This document shows, piece after piece, positions 42,353 through 51,355 of a DNA stretch of 64,000 nt. The stretch is from NCBI RefSeq assembly GCF_034651555.1, contig NZ_JAYEEQ010000019.1, forward strand, positions 7,659 to 71,658, read 5' to 3'. The notes under the pieces were generated by a model that saw nothing but the letters and a program-made list of their open reading frames with translations, searched no databases and was not told where the DNA came from. The DNA comes from Aurantibrevibacter litoralis. GTDB lineage: Bacteria; Bacteroidota; Bacteroidia; Flavobacteriales; Flavobacteriaceae. The position numbers and the translations under genes are program-made. The stretch's first letter is position 1; each line of letters begins with the position of its first letter.

Positions 42353-43501
42353 ATGCCTTTACAACTAAAAAAGAAAACGGCCAATATTTTCCTATTGCTC
42401 TCGGCTTTTACCATCGTGAGCCTTATCCTTTGGAACACCAATAGTTTTTTTAAAAAGTTTAAAGAGGAAGAGCGATACAAAATGGAAATATGGGCCACTG
42501 CGCAATCAGAGTTTCTGGCATCATCTGAAGATATGGACTTGGGCAATTTGCATGTGAAAATCTTTCAAAACAACACTTCAACACCCATGATTCTTGTAAA
42601 CAAGAACGGCACGGTAAAGGTGAATAATATGCCTTTGGAGCTTGCGCAGGACAGTGTTTTACTTCAAAAAAAAATTGCGCTATTTCAGGAAGAAAACAAT
42701 CCTATTTCCATAGAAGATAAGGGCGAACCACTTGCAACCCTATACTACGGCAATTCTGAGGTACTCAATAAACTAAAATATTATCCCATTGCATTACTCC
42801 TTATCATTCTGCTTTTCGGGACTGTTATTTTCTTCTTCTTTAAAACCAACAAAGCTTCCGAACAAAACAAATTATGGGCAGGCATGGCCAAGGAAACTGC
42901 GCATCAGATAGGAACACCGCTTTCTTCCCTTTTGGGATGGAATGAGTTGCTAAAATCTGAACACATTAGCAAAGACATTACCGACGAAATTGAAAAAGAC
43001 ATTTCTCGGCTGCAGACCATAACCGACCGCTTTTCAAAAATTGGCTCTAGCCCCAAATTACATGAGTATGACATTGTTGTCGAAACTAAAATGGCTTTTG
43101 ATTATTTGAAACTGAGGAGTTCTAAACTTATCCAATTTACTTTTCATTCGGAGGTGCCCTATTTACCGGTGCTTTTAAACCAGTCTTTATACCATTGGAC
43201 CATAGAAAATTTAGTTAAAAACGGAATTGATGCCATGCGGGGAAAAGGAGACATCCGTATCGAAATTATTCCCGATGGAAAACAGGTAAATGTTATGGTG
43301 GCCGATACCGGTCACGGTATTCCGAAAAGTGATTTTCAGAACATTTTTAAGCCTGGGGTTACCTCAAAAAAAAGAGGTTGGGGTTTGGGTCTTTCTTTGG
43401 TGAAACGTATCGTAGAGGACTATCACAATGGAAAGGTAAAAGTCCTTTTTTCGAACAAAGAAGGAACGATTATGCAAATTTCGTTAAAAATAAATACGTA
43501 G
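42353..43501 (+). CDS. membrane sensor histidine kinase
   Basis: 382 residues. Two membrane spans (residues about 10-28 and 142-162) enclose a sensor domain of about 110 residues. The dimerisation helix has AKETAHQIGTPLSSLLGW with phospho-acceptor H184. The ATPase domain has the N-box NLVKNGIDAM, G1 VADTGHGIP, and G2 KKRGWGLGLSLVKR. It is an orphan: no response regulator is adjacent. The next gene is a small zinc-ribbon membrane protein 3 bases on. Confidence 0.9.
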   Translation: MPLQLKKKTANIFLLLSAFTIVSLILWNTNSFFKKFKEEERYKMEIWATAQSEFLASSEDMDLGNLHVKIFQNNTSTPMILVNKNGTVKVNNMPLELAQDSVLLQKKIALFQEENNPISIEDKGEPLATLYYGNSEVLNKLKYYPIALLLIILLFGTVIFFFFKTNKASEQNKLWAGMAKETAHQIGTPLSSLLGWNELLKSEHISKDITDEIEKDISRLQTITDRFSKIGSSPKLHEYDIVVETKMAFDYLKLRSSKLIQFTFHSEVPYLPVLLNQSLYHWTIENLVKNGIDAMRGKGDIRIEIIPDGKQVNVMVADTGHGIPKSDFQNIFKPGVTSKKRGWGLGLSLVKRIVEDYHNGKVKVLFSNKEGTIMQISLKINT

Positions 43502-43504
43502 CGC

Positions 43505-43861
43505 ATGGCAATTGAAAAATTAGAGATTATCAAGGAGGCCGATCTATCTAATAACTGTCCGGAATGTTTTAATCAGGAATTAAAACTTAGGTTTTTCCAA
43601 AAACACCGATTGGGTCTTTTCATGCATCGGACTTCAAATGAAGTAACGCATGAAATGAAATGCAAAAAATGCCTTACCACCATTTATCCTTCAGATTGGA
43701 CAGCGGACATAGAACGTGTCTTTGACTATTACGAAAAAACCGTAGTGCCCGAAAAATCTAAGGTGCAATTTACGAAACTCTTCTTCGCATTGCTGCTGAT
43801 TCTTATTGCAGTTATAGCTGCTCTAGGCTATGCATTTATATTGAACCTTATTCCAAATTAG
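43505..43861 (+). CDS. small zinc-ribbon membrane protein
   Basis: 118 residues. CPEC (about residues 18-21) and CKKC (about 53-56) form a likely four-cysteine zinc site, and a single C-terminal span (LFFALLLILIAVIAALGYAFI) anchors it. It is co-transcribed with the histidine kinase gene upstream, so a link in signalling is plausible. Its last 14 bases overlap the tail of the convergent HIT gene. Confidence 0.65.
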   Translation: MAIEKLEIIKEADLSNNCPECFNQELKLRFFQKHRLGLFMHRTSNEVTHEMKCKKCLTTIYPSDWTADIERVFDYYEKTVVPEKSKVQFTKLFFALLLILIAVIAALGYAFILNLIPN

Positions 43862-44240
43862 CCCTTATCTTTTGGGCCAATTCTGCAAATTCCTCAGGGC
43901 TCAGACTTACTTTGTGCTGAAAGGTAGCATCTTTCATGCTAGTTAAAGGAATAAGGTGTACGTGTACATGGGGAACTTCTAAGCCAATTACGGACATCCC
44001 TACCCGTTTACAATGGACCGACTTTTCCAAAGCTCTACCCACTTTTCTCGAAAAAGCCATGAGCCCCATATAGGTGGCTTCATCCAAATCGAACAACTTG
44101 TTTTCTTCTTTTTTAGGAATACACAAGGTATGCCCCTTGGCGTTGGGGTTTATATCTAGAAAAGCATAAAAATGAGCGTCTTCTGCGATTTTATAGGAAG
44201 GGATTTCTCCGTTGACAATTTTAGTGAAGATACTGGCCAT
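43848..44240 (-). CDS. HIT family nucleotide hydrolase
   Basis: 130 residues from ATG 44240; the extra upstream residues in the open frame are not family-like. It starts ASIFTKIVNGEIPSYKIAED and carries the active-site histidine triad PHVHVHLIPL. HIT proteins of this branch hydrolyse AMP-linked substrates such as AMP-lysine or dinucleotides. greA lies upstream on the same strand, 79 bases away. Confidence 0.92.
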   Translation of the reverse strand: MASIFTKIVNGEIPSYKIAEDAHFYAFLDINPNAKGHTLCIPKKEENKLFDLDEATYMGLMAFSRKVGRALEKSVHCKRVGMSVIGLEVPHVHVHLIPLTSMKDATFQHKVSLSPEEFAELAQKIRANLE

Positions 44241-44319
44241 AGTGCATTTTACTACCAAATTAAACTTCCTACACCTACCCATATCCGAAACATTATTTGG
44301 AATACGAGTGGATTGATTC

Positions 44320-44793
44320 TTATCTTGAAATTTCTAAAATATCGAATCTTAAGGTACCATTTGGCACCTGTATTTCGGCTGTTTCGCCAACTTTTTTTCC
44401 TAATAACCCTTTTCCAATAGGTGAGCTAACCGAAATTTTACCGGCTTTTAAATCCGCTTCGCTTTCGGCTACTAAGGTATAGGTCATAACCATGCCATTG
44501 GTTTGGTTTTTTAGCTTAACGGTAGATAGCACCAAAACTTTGGAGGTATCCAATTGCGATTCGTCTATGAGTCTGGCCGTAGAAACGACCTCCTCCATTT
44601 TGGCGATTTTCAGTTCCAAGAGACCCTGCGCCTCCTTGGCGGCATCATATTCTGCATTTTCAGACAAGTCTCCCTTATCTCTTGCCTCTGCAATGGCCTG
44701 CGATGCTTTGGGACGTTCCACATCTCTAAGATAGTTTAATTCATCTTTAAGTTTTTTAAGCCCTTCTGCGGTATAATACGATACGTTGCCCAT
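44320..44793 (-). CDS. greA: transcription elongation factor GreA
   Basis: 157 residues. An N-terminal coiled coil (GLKKLKDELNYLRDVERPKASQ with the acidic tip GDLSENAEYDAAKE) is followed by the FKBP-like C-terminal domain (SSPIGKGLLGKKVGETAEIQVPNG). GreA enters the RNA polymerase channel and triggers transcript cleavage of stalled complexes. The 5' leader holds a stable hairpin (44818-44842). Confidence 0.95.
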   Translation of the reverse strand: MGNVSYYTAEGLKKLKDELNYLRDVERPKASQAIAEARDKGDLSENAEYDAAKEAQGLLELKIAKMEEVVSTARLIDESQLDTSKVLVLSTVKLKNQTNGMVMTYTLVAESEADLKAGKISVSSPIGKGLLGKKVGETAEIQVPNGTLRFDILEISR

Positions 44794-44817
44794 AACTCCT
44801 GTGTTTAATAAATAGGA

Positions 44818-44842
44818 AAATCCTCTTTTTTATAGAGGATTT
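44818..44842 (-). promoter_or_regulatory. hairpin in the greA leader
   Basis: AAATCCTCT/AGAGGATTT, 9 bp with a 7-base loop, lies between the promoter box and the greA ATG. In the transcript it is followed by only a short U run, so a weak attenuator or a stability element is possible. Confidence 0.5.
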
Positions 44843-44846
44843 AAGA

Positions 44847-44854
44847 CAAATATA
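44847..44854 (-). promoter_or_regulatory. -7 promoter box for greA
   Basis: Minus-strand TATATTTG, exact TAnnTTTG, 53 bases before the start codon. Confidence 0.5.
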
Positions 44855-44990
44855 CATAATTTTTGTTCAATTTTGTTTCCGTTAACCTCTGAACAGATCA
44901 AATTTTGTTGCTTCGGTTACCCGTTTCTTCCTAAATGGAATATTTGCGGTAGCTTTATGCATCTTACATCATATGACCCCCTTACAACCT

Positions 44991-45428
44991 ATGAAGCGCA
45001 TTGTAGTGAAATTCTTATTCATCTTACTCCTATCTTGCAGTAACGATACTAGCAATCGGAATCCCTTTTTACAAGAATTTGGATTCCGTTTTGATCTAAA
45101 CCTGAACCTTCCCTTATACAGTCCTTTGACCAACACCGGAAACGCTGTTTTTATTGGTAATCAAGGAGTTGGTATTCGCGGGGTATTTGTGATGAATGTG
45201 GGCTTTAACCAATTCCGAGCCTTTGAAGCCACAGATCCGAACCATGCCCCTAATAGTTGTTCTACCATGGATTTAAACGGACAAACGGCCGTGTGTCCTT
45301 GCGAACAATATGAGTACAGTTTGTTTACAGGACAAATGCTAAACAGACCCGACGATGGCCAAAGACGTTTTGATATGCTGGAATACCGCACCCGATTTAG
45401 CGGTAATGTGGTGAGCGTTTCCAATTAA
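44991..45428 (+). CDS. small lipoprotein of unknown function
   Basis: 145 residues from ATG 44991, chosen because the lipoprotein signal MKRIVVKFLFILLLSC starts there (ATG 44973 adds six residues). The mature protein has a hydrophobic N-region and four later cysteines in NSCSTMDLNGQTAVCPCEQYEY, which with two aspartates hint at a Rieske-like CxH-less pattern but are not diagnostic. It stands alone with a TAGCTTTA box upstream. The 200 bases after it show nothing. Confidence 0.6.
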   Translation: MKRIVVKFLFILLLSCSNDTSNRNPFLQEFGFRFDLNLNLPLYSPLTNTGNAVFIGNQGVGIRGVFVMNVGFNQFRAFEATDPNHAPNSCSTMDLNGQTAVCPCEQYEYSLFTGQMLNRPDDGQRRFDMLEYRTRFSGNVVSVSN

Positions 45429-45628
45429 AACTTCCTTGAATTTTAGAATATAAAACCATCCTTCGTTTTTAATGGCAAACCCAAGGATAATGTCGTTATT
45501 TTACGAAAGTCAAGAAAGGCTACATCCATTTCAAAAAAACGTCCACTTTCAAAAGTATCCATGCTTAGCCATTGGCGGCATCTCTTCTCCCACTAATTTT
45601 AATTCTTAGCAGAGCTTCTAAGGCATAT

Positions 45629-46735
45629 TTACTCCTGCCACTCGGCAATGAAAAGATTGGTGTCTCGTGTGCCTCCATTATTACGATTACTAGAAAAAGC
45701 CAAATACTTGCCGTTGTTAGAAAAGACCGGAAAGGCATCAAATGTTTCCCCGTGCGTAATGCGCTTTAAATTTTTCCCATCAATATCAATCATATACAGG
45801 TTAAATGGGAAGCCTTTTTCGGCCTCAAAGTTACTAGAGAACAGAACTTTCTTTCCGGAAGGATGAAAAAACGGACTCCAATTGGCATTGCCTAAAAAGG
45901 TAAGTTGTTTTAGGTCGCTACCATCCGCATTACAGATAAAAAGTTCCATATCGGTGGGCTCTACCAAGCCTTCCGCTAATAACTCTTTATACTTTTTTAT
46001 GGCTTCAAGGGTTTTTGGACGCGAGGCTCTGAAGATTAGTTTGGTGCCATCCGGGGAAAAGAAAGCACCCCCATCATACCCCAATTCATCAGTGATTTGT
46101 TGTACATTGCTACCATCCAAATTCATAGTATATAATTCAAGATCACCGCTTCGCATAGACGTAAACACAATTTTATCGCCTATGGGAGAAACCGTTGCCT
46201 CGGCATCGTAGCCCGGTTCTTTTGTGAGTTGCGTAACGATGTTGCCCTCTAAATCAGCCACAAAAATATCGAACGAATCATATACAGGCCACACATAGTC
46301 GCCATTTTTTCGCAGTGGCACTTCGGGGCAGGCCTCGTCGGCCAAATGGGTAGAGCCATACACAAAATGGGTGTTGTCTGGCAGAAAATAGGCACAGGTA
46401 GTACGACCCAAACCGGTGCTCACCATGGGAGGTTTGGTCTCCTTAAAAGATTCAGATATCCCCATTACAAACATTTGATCGCATTCTAAGCCCCATTCAC
46501 TGTTATTCGATTGAAATATAAGTTTACTGTCGTCAAAACTCCAATAGGCTTCGGCATTATCGCCTCCAAAGGTAATTTGCCGTATGCTTTTAAAATGTTT
46601 CTCTTCAGGATAAATCAACGAATCCTCTCCGGCCATAAGGGTATTCCTTGGCTTCGGATCTATATCGGTTTTCTTAGGCTCTGTTTTGCAACTGCTTAAA
46701 ACTATTAAATAGCATAGTACGACAATGATTCTCAT
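45629..46735 (-). CDS. PD40/TolB-like beta-propeller lipoprotein
   Basis: 368 residues with a lipoprotein signal (MRIIVVLCYLIVLSSC). It has repeated WD40-like PD40 blades such as GDNAEAYWSFDDSKLIFQS, YDAEATVSPIGDKIVFTSMRSGDLELYTMNLDG, YDGGAFFSPDGTKLIF and FPVFSNNGKYLAFSSNR. Such propellers bind proteins or peptides; TolB-like copies sit in the periplasm. It is divergent from an M28 peptidase gene with only 35 bases between start codons, so the two may be linked in peptide processing. Confidence 0.85.
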   Translation of the reverse strand: MRIIVVLCYLIVLSSCKTEPKKTDIDPKPRNTLMAGEDSLIYPEEKHFKSIRQITFGGDNAEAYWSFDDSKLIFQSNNSEWGLECDQMFVMGISESFKETKPPMVSTGLGRTTCAYFLPDNTHFVYGSTHLADEACPEVPLRKNGDYVWPVYDSFDIFVADLEGNIVTQLTKEPGYDAEATVSPIGDKIVFTSMRSGDLELYTMNLDGSNVQQITDELGYDGGAFFSPDGTKLIFRASRPKTLEAIKKYKELLAEGLVEPTDMELFICNADGSDLKQLTFLGNANWSPFFHPSGKKVLFSSNFEAEKGFPFNLYMIDIDGKNLKRITHGETFDAFPVFSNNGKYLAFSSNRNNGGTRDTNLFIAEWQE

Positions 46736-46744
46736 GGAGATGCG

Positions 46745-46762
46745 TATTTTTACACAAAAATA
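46745..46762. promoter_or_regulatory. overlapping divergent promoter boxes
   Basis: Plus-strand TATTTTTA (46745-46752) for the peptidase and minus-strand TATTTTTG (46755-46762) for the propeller lie 2 bases apart in the 35-bp gap, each about 20 bases from its ATG. Polymerase could occupy only one at a time. Confidence 0.45.
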
Positions 46763-46770
46763 ATTTAAAA

Positions 46771-47994
46771 ATGATCCAAAGAAGGTTATTTATCTGCTTT
46801 TTGTTCGTGCTCGTGGCATGCAAAAAAGAAAGACCAACATCGGTAACGCTTAACGACGATGTTACTTTTCTGGCCAGCGATGCACTGAAAGGTAGGGAAA
46901 CCGGTACAGAAAGTGAACTCATGGCCGCCAATTATATTCAAAAACGAATGCAGTCCATGGGATTGCAACCAAAGGGCATGGCAGGCACCTATTTTCAGAC
47001 CTTTACCTTTAAGCCAAAAAAGGATCCGCATAGCGAGGTGCACTACGGTAATGGGGACAGCACTATAACCGGCACCAATGTAATCGGATTTATAGATCAT
47101 AAGGCCGAAAACACCATTGTCATTGGGGCACATTACGACCATTTAGGTATGGGTGGCGAAGGTTCTTTGCATAGGGAAGGCCAAGCCATACACAATGGCG
47201 CCGATGACAATGCCAGTGGTGTCGCCGTATTATTGCAACTGGCAGAAAAATTAAAGCAAATTCCCGCAAGGCATAATTATCTTTTTTTGGCTTTTTCGGG
47301 CGAAGAAATGGGTTTATTGGGCAGCAATTATTTTGTAAAAAACCCTACGATCAACCTTTCTAAGGTAAATTGTATGTTGAATATGGATATGGTAGGCCGT
47401 TTGCGAGAAGACATAACCTTATCTATAAGTGGCACAGGTACCGCTACCCTGTGGGAACAGATAGTGCAAACCACAAATCCCGGATTTAAATTGGTCTTAC
47501 AACAGTCCGGTGTTGGGCCTTCAGATCATACTTCCTTTTATTTGCAAGACATTCCGGTGCTTCACTTTTTTACCGGACAACATGAGGATTATCATAAACC
47601 TTCGGACGACAGTGAAAAATTGAATTATGAAGGCATGCAGTTACTAACAGACTACATAACCGCTATCCTAATGGAAGTAGACCAAGCGCCGAAACTCGCT
47701 TTCCGAAAAACTAAAAATGAAAGTGAAGAAGTTCCCCGTTTTAAAGTGGGTCTTGGTGTGGTACCCGATTATTTGTTTGATGGAAAAGGAATGCGTATTG
47801 ATGGGGTAAGCGAAGACAAACCGGCCCAGAAAGCTGGGCTCCAAAAAGGAGACATCGTACTACAATTGGGAGACAGTATTGTAGTAAATATGATGAGCTA
47901 TATGAGGGCGTTGTCCGCTTTTAAAGAAGGAGATAAAACCAAGGTCATCGTAGATAGAAACGGAAGTGCACTTGAGGTGGATATCGCTTTTTAA
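46771..47994 (+). CDS. M28 family metallopeptidase with PDZ domain (lipoprotein)
   Basis: 407 residues. Lipoprotein-like signal (FICFLFVLVAC). The M28 zinc ligands appear in order: GAHYDHLG, HNGADDNASG, FSGEEMGLLGS, MLNMDMVGR and SDHTSFY. A C-terminal PDZ domain (about residues 325-405) reads GLGVVPDY, VSEDKPAQKAGLQKGDIVLQLGD. It should be a periplasm-facing aminopeptidase-type enzyme. The divergent PD40 gene shares its promoter region. Confidence 0.92.
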   Translation: MIQRRLFICFLFVLVACKKERPTSVTLNDDVTFLASDALKGRETGTESELMAANYIQKRMQSMGLQPKGMAGTYFQTFTFKPKKDPHSEVHYGNGDSTITGTNVIGFIDHKAENTIVIGAHYDHLGMGGEGSLHREGQAIHNGADDNASGVAVLLQLAEKLKQIPARHNYLFLAFSGEEMGLLGSNYFVKNPTINLSKVNCMLNMDMVGRLREDITLSISGTGTATLWEQIVQTTNPGFKLVLQQSGVGPSDHTSFYLQDIPVLHFFTGQHEDYHKPSDDSEKLNYEGMQLLTDYITAILMEVDQAPKLAFRKTKNESEEVPRFKVGLGVVPDYLFDGKGMRIDGVSEDKPAQKAGLQKGDIVLQLGDSIVVNMMSYMRALSAFKEGDKTKVIVDRNGSALEVDIAF

Positions 47995-48063
47995 GCTCCT
48001 GCTAAAAGTGCTGCAGCAGCCCTATTGTAGTGTTTTGTCTTAGATTGCTTTTTAAGCTTGAAC

Positions 48064-48093
48064 TTGATTCCTTCCCTTTTTTGTCTAAATTTG
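48064..48093 (+). promoter_or_regulatory. complete Bacteroidetes promoter for dusB
   Basis: TTG at 48064-48066, a 19-base spacer, then TAAATTTG at 48086-48093, the textbook -33/-7 layout. The start codon lies 19 bases further on. Confidence 0.65.
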
Positions 48094-48112
48094 CACCCTT
48101 AAACGAAACAAG

Positions 48113-49105
48113 TTGCCTAACATAGGAAACATACAATTGCCTGAATTCCCCTTGCTTCTCGCTCCCATGGAAGATGTAAGCGACCCTCCTTTTCGTGCCC
48201 TTTGTAAAGAACATGGTGCCGATGTGGTGTATACCGAATTTATTTCCTCGGAGGGGCTTATTCGCGACGCTGCAAAAAGTGTCATAAAACTAGATATTTA
48301 TGAAAAGGAACGCCCGGTAGGCATCCAAATTTTTGGAGCGGAAATGCAATCCATGTTGCAAGCTATATCGATTGTGGAAAAATCTAATCCGGATATTATC
48401 GATATTAATTTTGGCTGTCCCGTAAAAAAGGTAGTCTGTAAAAATGCCGGAGCGGGTATTTTAAAAGACATTCCACTAATGGTAAAGCTTACGGAAGCTA
48501 TGGTAAAACATACCCATCTTCCGGTAACCGTAAAAACCCGTCTAGGATGGGATGCCGACTCCATTAAAATTGTAGAAGTTGCGGAGCGTTTGCAAGATGT
48601 AGGGATAAAAGCCATCTCAATTCATGGCAGAACCCGGGTACAAATGTACAAGGGGGAGGCCAATTGGGACCCAATTGCCGAGGTAAAGAACAATCCTAGA
48701 ATGCACATTCCTGTCTTTGGCAACGGAGATGTAGATTCCCCGGAAATGGCCAAGAAAATGCGCGATGAATACGGCCTAGACGGCGCCATGATTGGTAGAG
48801 CCAGTATTGGATACCCTTGGTTTTTTAATGAGGTGAAGCACTATTTTAAAACCGGAACGCATTTGGCTCCTCCAAGTTTAGAAGAACGTGTGCATGCGGC
48901 ACGTAGGCATTTAGAAATGGCTATTGCTTGGAAAGGCGAAAAACTGGGAGTTTTTGAAACCCGAAGACACTATACCAATTATTTTAAGGGCATTCCCAAC
49001 TTTAAAGAATACCGAATGAAAATGGTTACCAGCGATGCCTCGGAAGATGTGTTTGATGCCTTTGATGCCGTTTTAGAAAATTTTGCCGATTTTCAGTTTG
49101 CTTAG
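48113..49105 (+). CDS. dusB: tRNA-dihydrouridine synthase
   Basis: 330 residues from a TTG start at 48113; the next in-frame Met would cut into the FMN site, and the PNIGNIQLPEF start fits the family. Motifs: LLLAPMEDVSDPPFR, DINFGCPVKKVVCKNAGAG with catalytic C109, SIHGRTRVQMYKGEANW and GNGDVDSPEMA. It reduces uridines in tRNA D-loops with FMN and NADPH. Confidence 0.94.
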   Translation: MPNIGNIQLPEFPLLLAPMEDVSDPPFRALCKEHGADVVYTEFISSEGLIRDAAKSVIKLDIYEKERPVGIQIFGAEMQSMLQAISIVEKSNPDIIDINFGCPVKKVVCKNAGAGILKDIPLMVKLTEAMVKHTHLPVTVKTRLGWDADSIKIVEVAERLQDVGIKAISIHGRTRVQMYKGEANWDPIAEVKNNPRMHIPVFGNGDVDSPEMAKKMRDEYGLDGAMIGRASIGYPWFFNEVKHYFKTGTHLAPPSLEERVHAARRHLEMAIAWKGEKLGVFETRRHYTNYFKGIPNFKEYRMKMVTSDASEDVFDAFDAVLENFADFQFA

Positions 49106-49183
49106 AACATCGATTAGGTTTTTCATTCCATAGAGCACCAACAATAGATCGCTTTAAAATCGATGTTTTACAAAAAAGTGTTG

Positions 49184-50392
49184 CTAGGAAGTGATCAACT
49201 TTTTGGAAATCCTACTACTCGCAATCTTAGAGGCTATCACCCCCAACACCACAATAGTAGCCAAAACAATAAGTACGTTTATCAGTTGATATTCTACCGG
49301 ATACGCCAATGAAGGCGTTATTTTAAGCCAACCAAACGCAATTTGCGACCAAATAAGCACAGAGGCCAATCCAACTCCAATAAGACCTCCGGCACTGGTG
49401 ACTAAAATGCCTTGCACAAAGTAAATGCGACGCAATTCCGTAATCGTTGTGCCCAAATTGTACAACGTTTTAGAATTTTGCTGTTTGTCTAAAATCATCA
49501 TAATAATGGCTCCCACTACATTAAATAATGCAATGATGAGCACCAAGGTAAAAATGAGATATGTAGCCAAATTTTCGGTATTAAGCATACGGTATAAGGT
49601 ACTATTGAGCTCTCTTCGATTCTGCACCGAGACACGATCACCGAATAGTGTTTTTAATTGTTCTTGTATACTTTTTGAATTTCCCCCGTGAATAATTTTA
49701 AAATTTAGACCCGAAACCTGTGTGCTATCTTTTTCCAGCAAGGCCTGCACCAAACCCAAATCTGTAAACACATATTTTTTATCTAAATGCTCTTCTACGG
49801 CATAGATGCCACTAATAACCAATGGCAGCTCATTATAAGGCTTGGCATTGAGCCCTTGTTGAGAGAAACCACCTTTGCCGGGTTTTGGGGCCAAAATTAC
49901 GAGCGGACTTTGATAATTATCGGTGGTAAGACCTAAGAGGTTGGCAATACCAATACCCACCACACCCTGCTGCTGCGCGATATACCATTCCCCAAAATAT
50001 AAGGTACTATCCACCGCAGTAACTTTAGCATAAAGACTATCTACGCCTTTAATATAGGCCACATGACTTTTTTGACGATGTGTTAGATATACCCGCTCTT
50101 CTAATTCTTTAGAGAAATGAAGCACCCCTTCCATTTTATGCAGTTGTTCTTCTTGTTCCGGTGTTATCGAAAAAAATTTACCGCTCGCAGGAAGTGCTTT
50201 TAAATCGGGGTCGAAGGTATTGCTGAATGAAAGGCTAAATGTTTTAAGTCCAGCAAACCCCGAAAGCACAATAAAAAGGGCTGCGGAACCAATGACGATA
50301 ACCAAAAAGGTAATAAAATTTATGATGTTAACGGCATTTTGGCTGCTCTTAGACCGAACATACCGCTTTGCTATGTAGAAGGGAAAATTCAA
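49184..50392 (-). CDS. LolC/LolE-like ABC permease
   Basis: 402 residues. It begins MNFPFYIAKRYVRSKSSQNAVNIIN, typical of lipoprotein-releasing permeases, with one N-terminal span, a periplasmic domain (about residues 45-270) and three C-terminal spans in an FtsX-like domain (YLIFTLVLIIALFNVVGAII; GVLASVLIW-like). With LolD it would lift lipoproteins out of the inner membrane. The ATPase is not adjacent. rbfA is immediately upstream. Confidence 0.85.
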   Translation of the reverse strand: MNFPFYIAKRYVRSKSSQNAVNIINFITFLVIVIGSAALFIVLSGFAGLKTFSLSFSNTFDPDLKALPASGKFFSITPEQEEQLHKMEGVLHFSKELEERVYLTHRQKSHVAYIKGVDSLYAKVTAVDSTLYFGEWYIAQQQGVVGIGIANLLGLTTDNYQSPLVILAPKPGKGGFSQQGLNAKPYNELPLVISGIYAVEEHLDKKYVFTDLGLVQALLEKDSTQVSGLNFKIIHGGNSKSIQEQLKTLFGDRVSVQNRRELNSTLYRMLNTENLATYLIFTLVLIIALFNVVGAIIMMILDKQQNSKTLYNLGTTITELRRIYFVQGILVTSAGGLIGVGLASVLIWSQIAFGWLKITPSLAYPVEYQLINVLIVLATIVVLGVIASKIASSRISKKLITS

Positions 50393-50393
50393 G

Positions 50394-50786
50394 CTAGGCT
50401 TTTTTTCTTTTTTCCAAAAGTTCCCTATTCTTTACGGGGTTTTCTTCTCCCTTCAGCGATTTTTCAATCTTTTCTATGTACTCCAAAGAATCATCAATAT
50501 AAAATAAAAGTTCGGGAACACGTCGCAACTGGTATCGGGTGCGTTGCGATAGCTCGTGCCGTATTAAAGGTTGATTAGATTTTATTCCTTCCAGCAATGC
50601 GGCACTATCTTTAGCCGGAAAAACGCTTATATATACCTTGGCAATAGAAAGATCGGTGGTTACAGCAACTTTAGTTACCGATATAAGGGTGCCGCGCAAT
50701 CCGCCATCGGTAGCGGCACGTTGAAGAATATCGGCAATGTCTTTCTGAATGATTCCGGCAATCTTTTTCTGTCGTTGCGTTTCCAT
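50394..50786 (-). CDS. rbfA: ribosome-binding factor A
   Basis: 130 residues from ATG 50786; five further upstream codons of the open frame lie in the promoter. The KH-like fold reads QRQKKIAGIIQKDIADILQ, VTKVAVTTDLSIAKVYISVFP, and LIRHELSQRTRYQLRRVPELLFYIDDSLEY. RbfA helps 30S subunit maturation. It is followed by the permease gene after 1 base. The TATTTTTG box ends 4 bases before the ATG. Confidence 0.93.
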   Translation of the reverse strand: METQRQKKIAGIIQKDIADILQRAATDGGLRGTLISVTKVAVTTDLSIAKVYISVFPAKDSAALLEGIKSNQPLIRHELSQRTRYQLRRVPELLFYIDDSLEYIEKIEKSLKGEENPVKNRELLEKRKKA

Positions 50787-50790
50787 AGTG

Positions 50791-50798
50791 CAAAAATA
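50791..50798 (-). promoter_or_regulatory. -7 promoter box abutting the rbfA start
   Basis: Minus-strand TATTTTTG, exact TAnnTTTG, ending 4 bases before the rbfA ATG. Confidence 0.5.
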
Positions 50799-50877
50799 CA
50801 TACAATATTGCGTATTTTAGGTTTCAAACTAAAAATCCGCTTACTTTTAAGGCTTTTAAGCGCAAACTAAGGATTGT

Positions 50878-51318
50878 ATGGAGAAAATAGAGCATATCGG
50901 AATTGCCGTAAAGGATTTGGAAGCGTCTAATACGGTTTATAAAAAATTATTGGGCGTGGCACCTTATAAGCGCGAAGAAGTACATTCGGAAAAGGTAATT
51001 ACATCCTTTTTTAACGTTGAGGATAGCAAAATAGAATTACTCGAAGCCACAGATGCGGACAGTGCCATTGCCAAATTCATAGACAAAAGAGGTGAGGGTA
51101 TTCATCACATTGCGTTTGCCGTGGCAGACATTCGCGCGGAAATGGAACGGCTTCAAAAAGAAGGCTTTACATTACTGAACACGATACCGGTAAAAGGAGC
51201 AGACAACAAATGGGTGGCATTTGTACATCCCAAAAGCGCTCACGGGGTGCTTATAGAAATCTGTCAGGAAATAGAAGTACCTAAAGAGGAATACCCTGAG
51301 GGTAACATCCCAATCTAG
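50878..51318 (+). CDS. mce: methylmalonyl-CoA epimerase
   Basis: 146 residues, two glyoxalase-fold halves. Metal ligands: H6 in KIEHIGIAVKDLE, Glu in SKIELLEAT, His in GIHHIAFAV, and the last Glu in GVLIEICQE. It interconverts (R)- and (S)-methylmalonyl-CoA in propionate metabolism. The mutase genes are not in the window. It diverges from rbfA. Confidence 0.92.
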   Translation: MEKIEHIGIAVKDLEASNTVYKKLLGVAPYKREEVHSEKVITSFFNVEDSKIELLEATDADSAIAKFIDKRGEGIHHIAFAVADIRAEMERLQKEGFTLLNTIPVKGADNKWVAFVHPKSAHGVLIEICQEIEVPKEEYPEGNIPI

Positions 51319-51355
51319 GCGGAATTTCCTATATTTAGAATATAAAAATATACGA

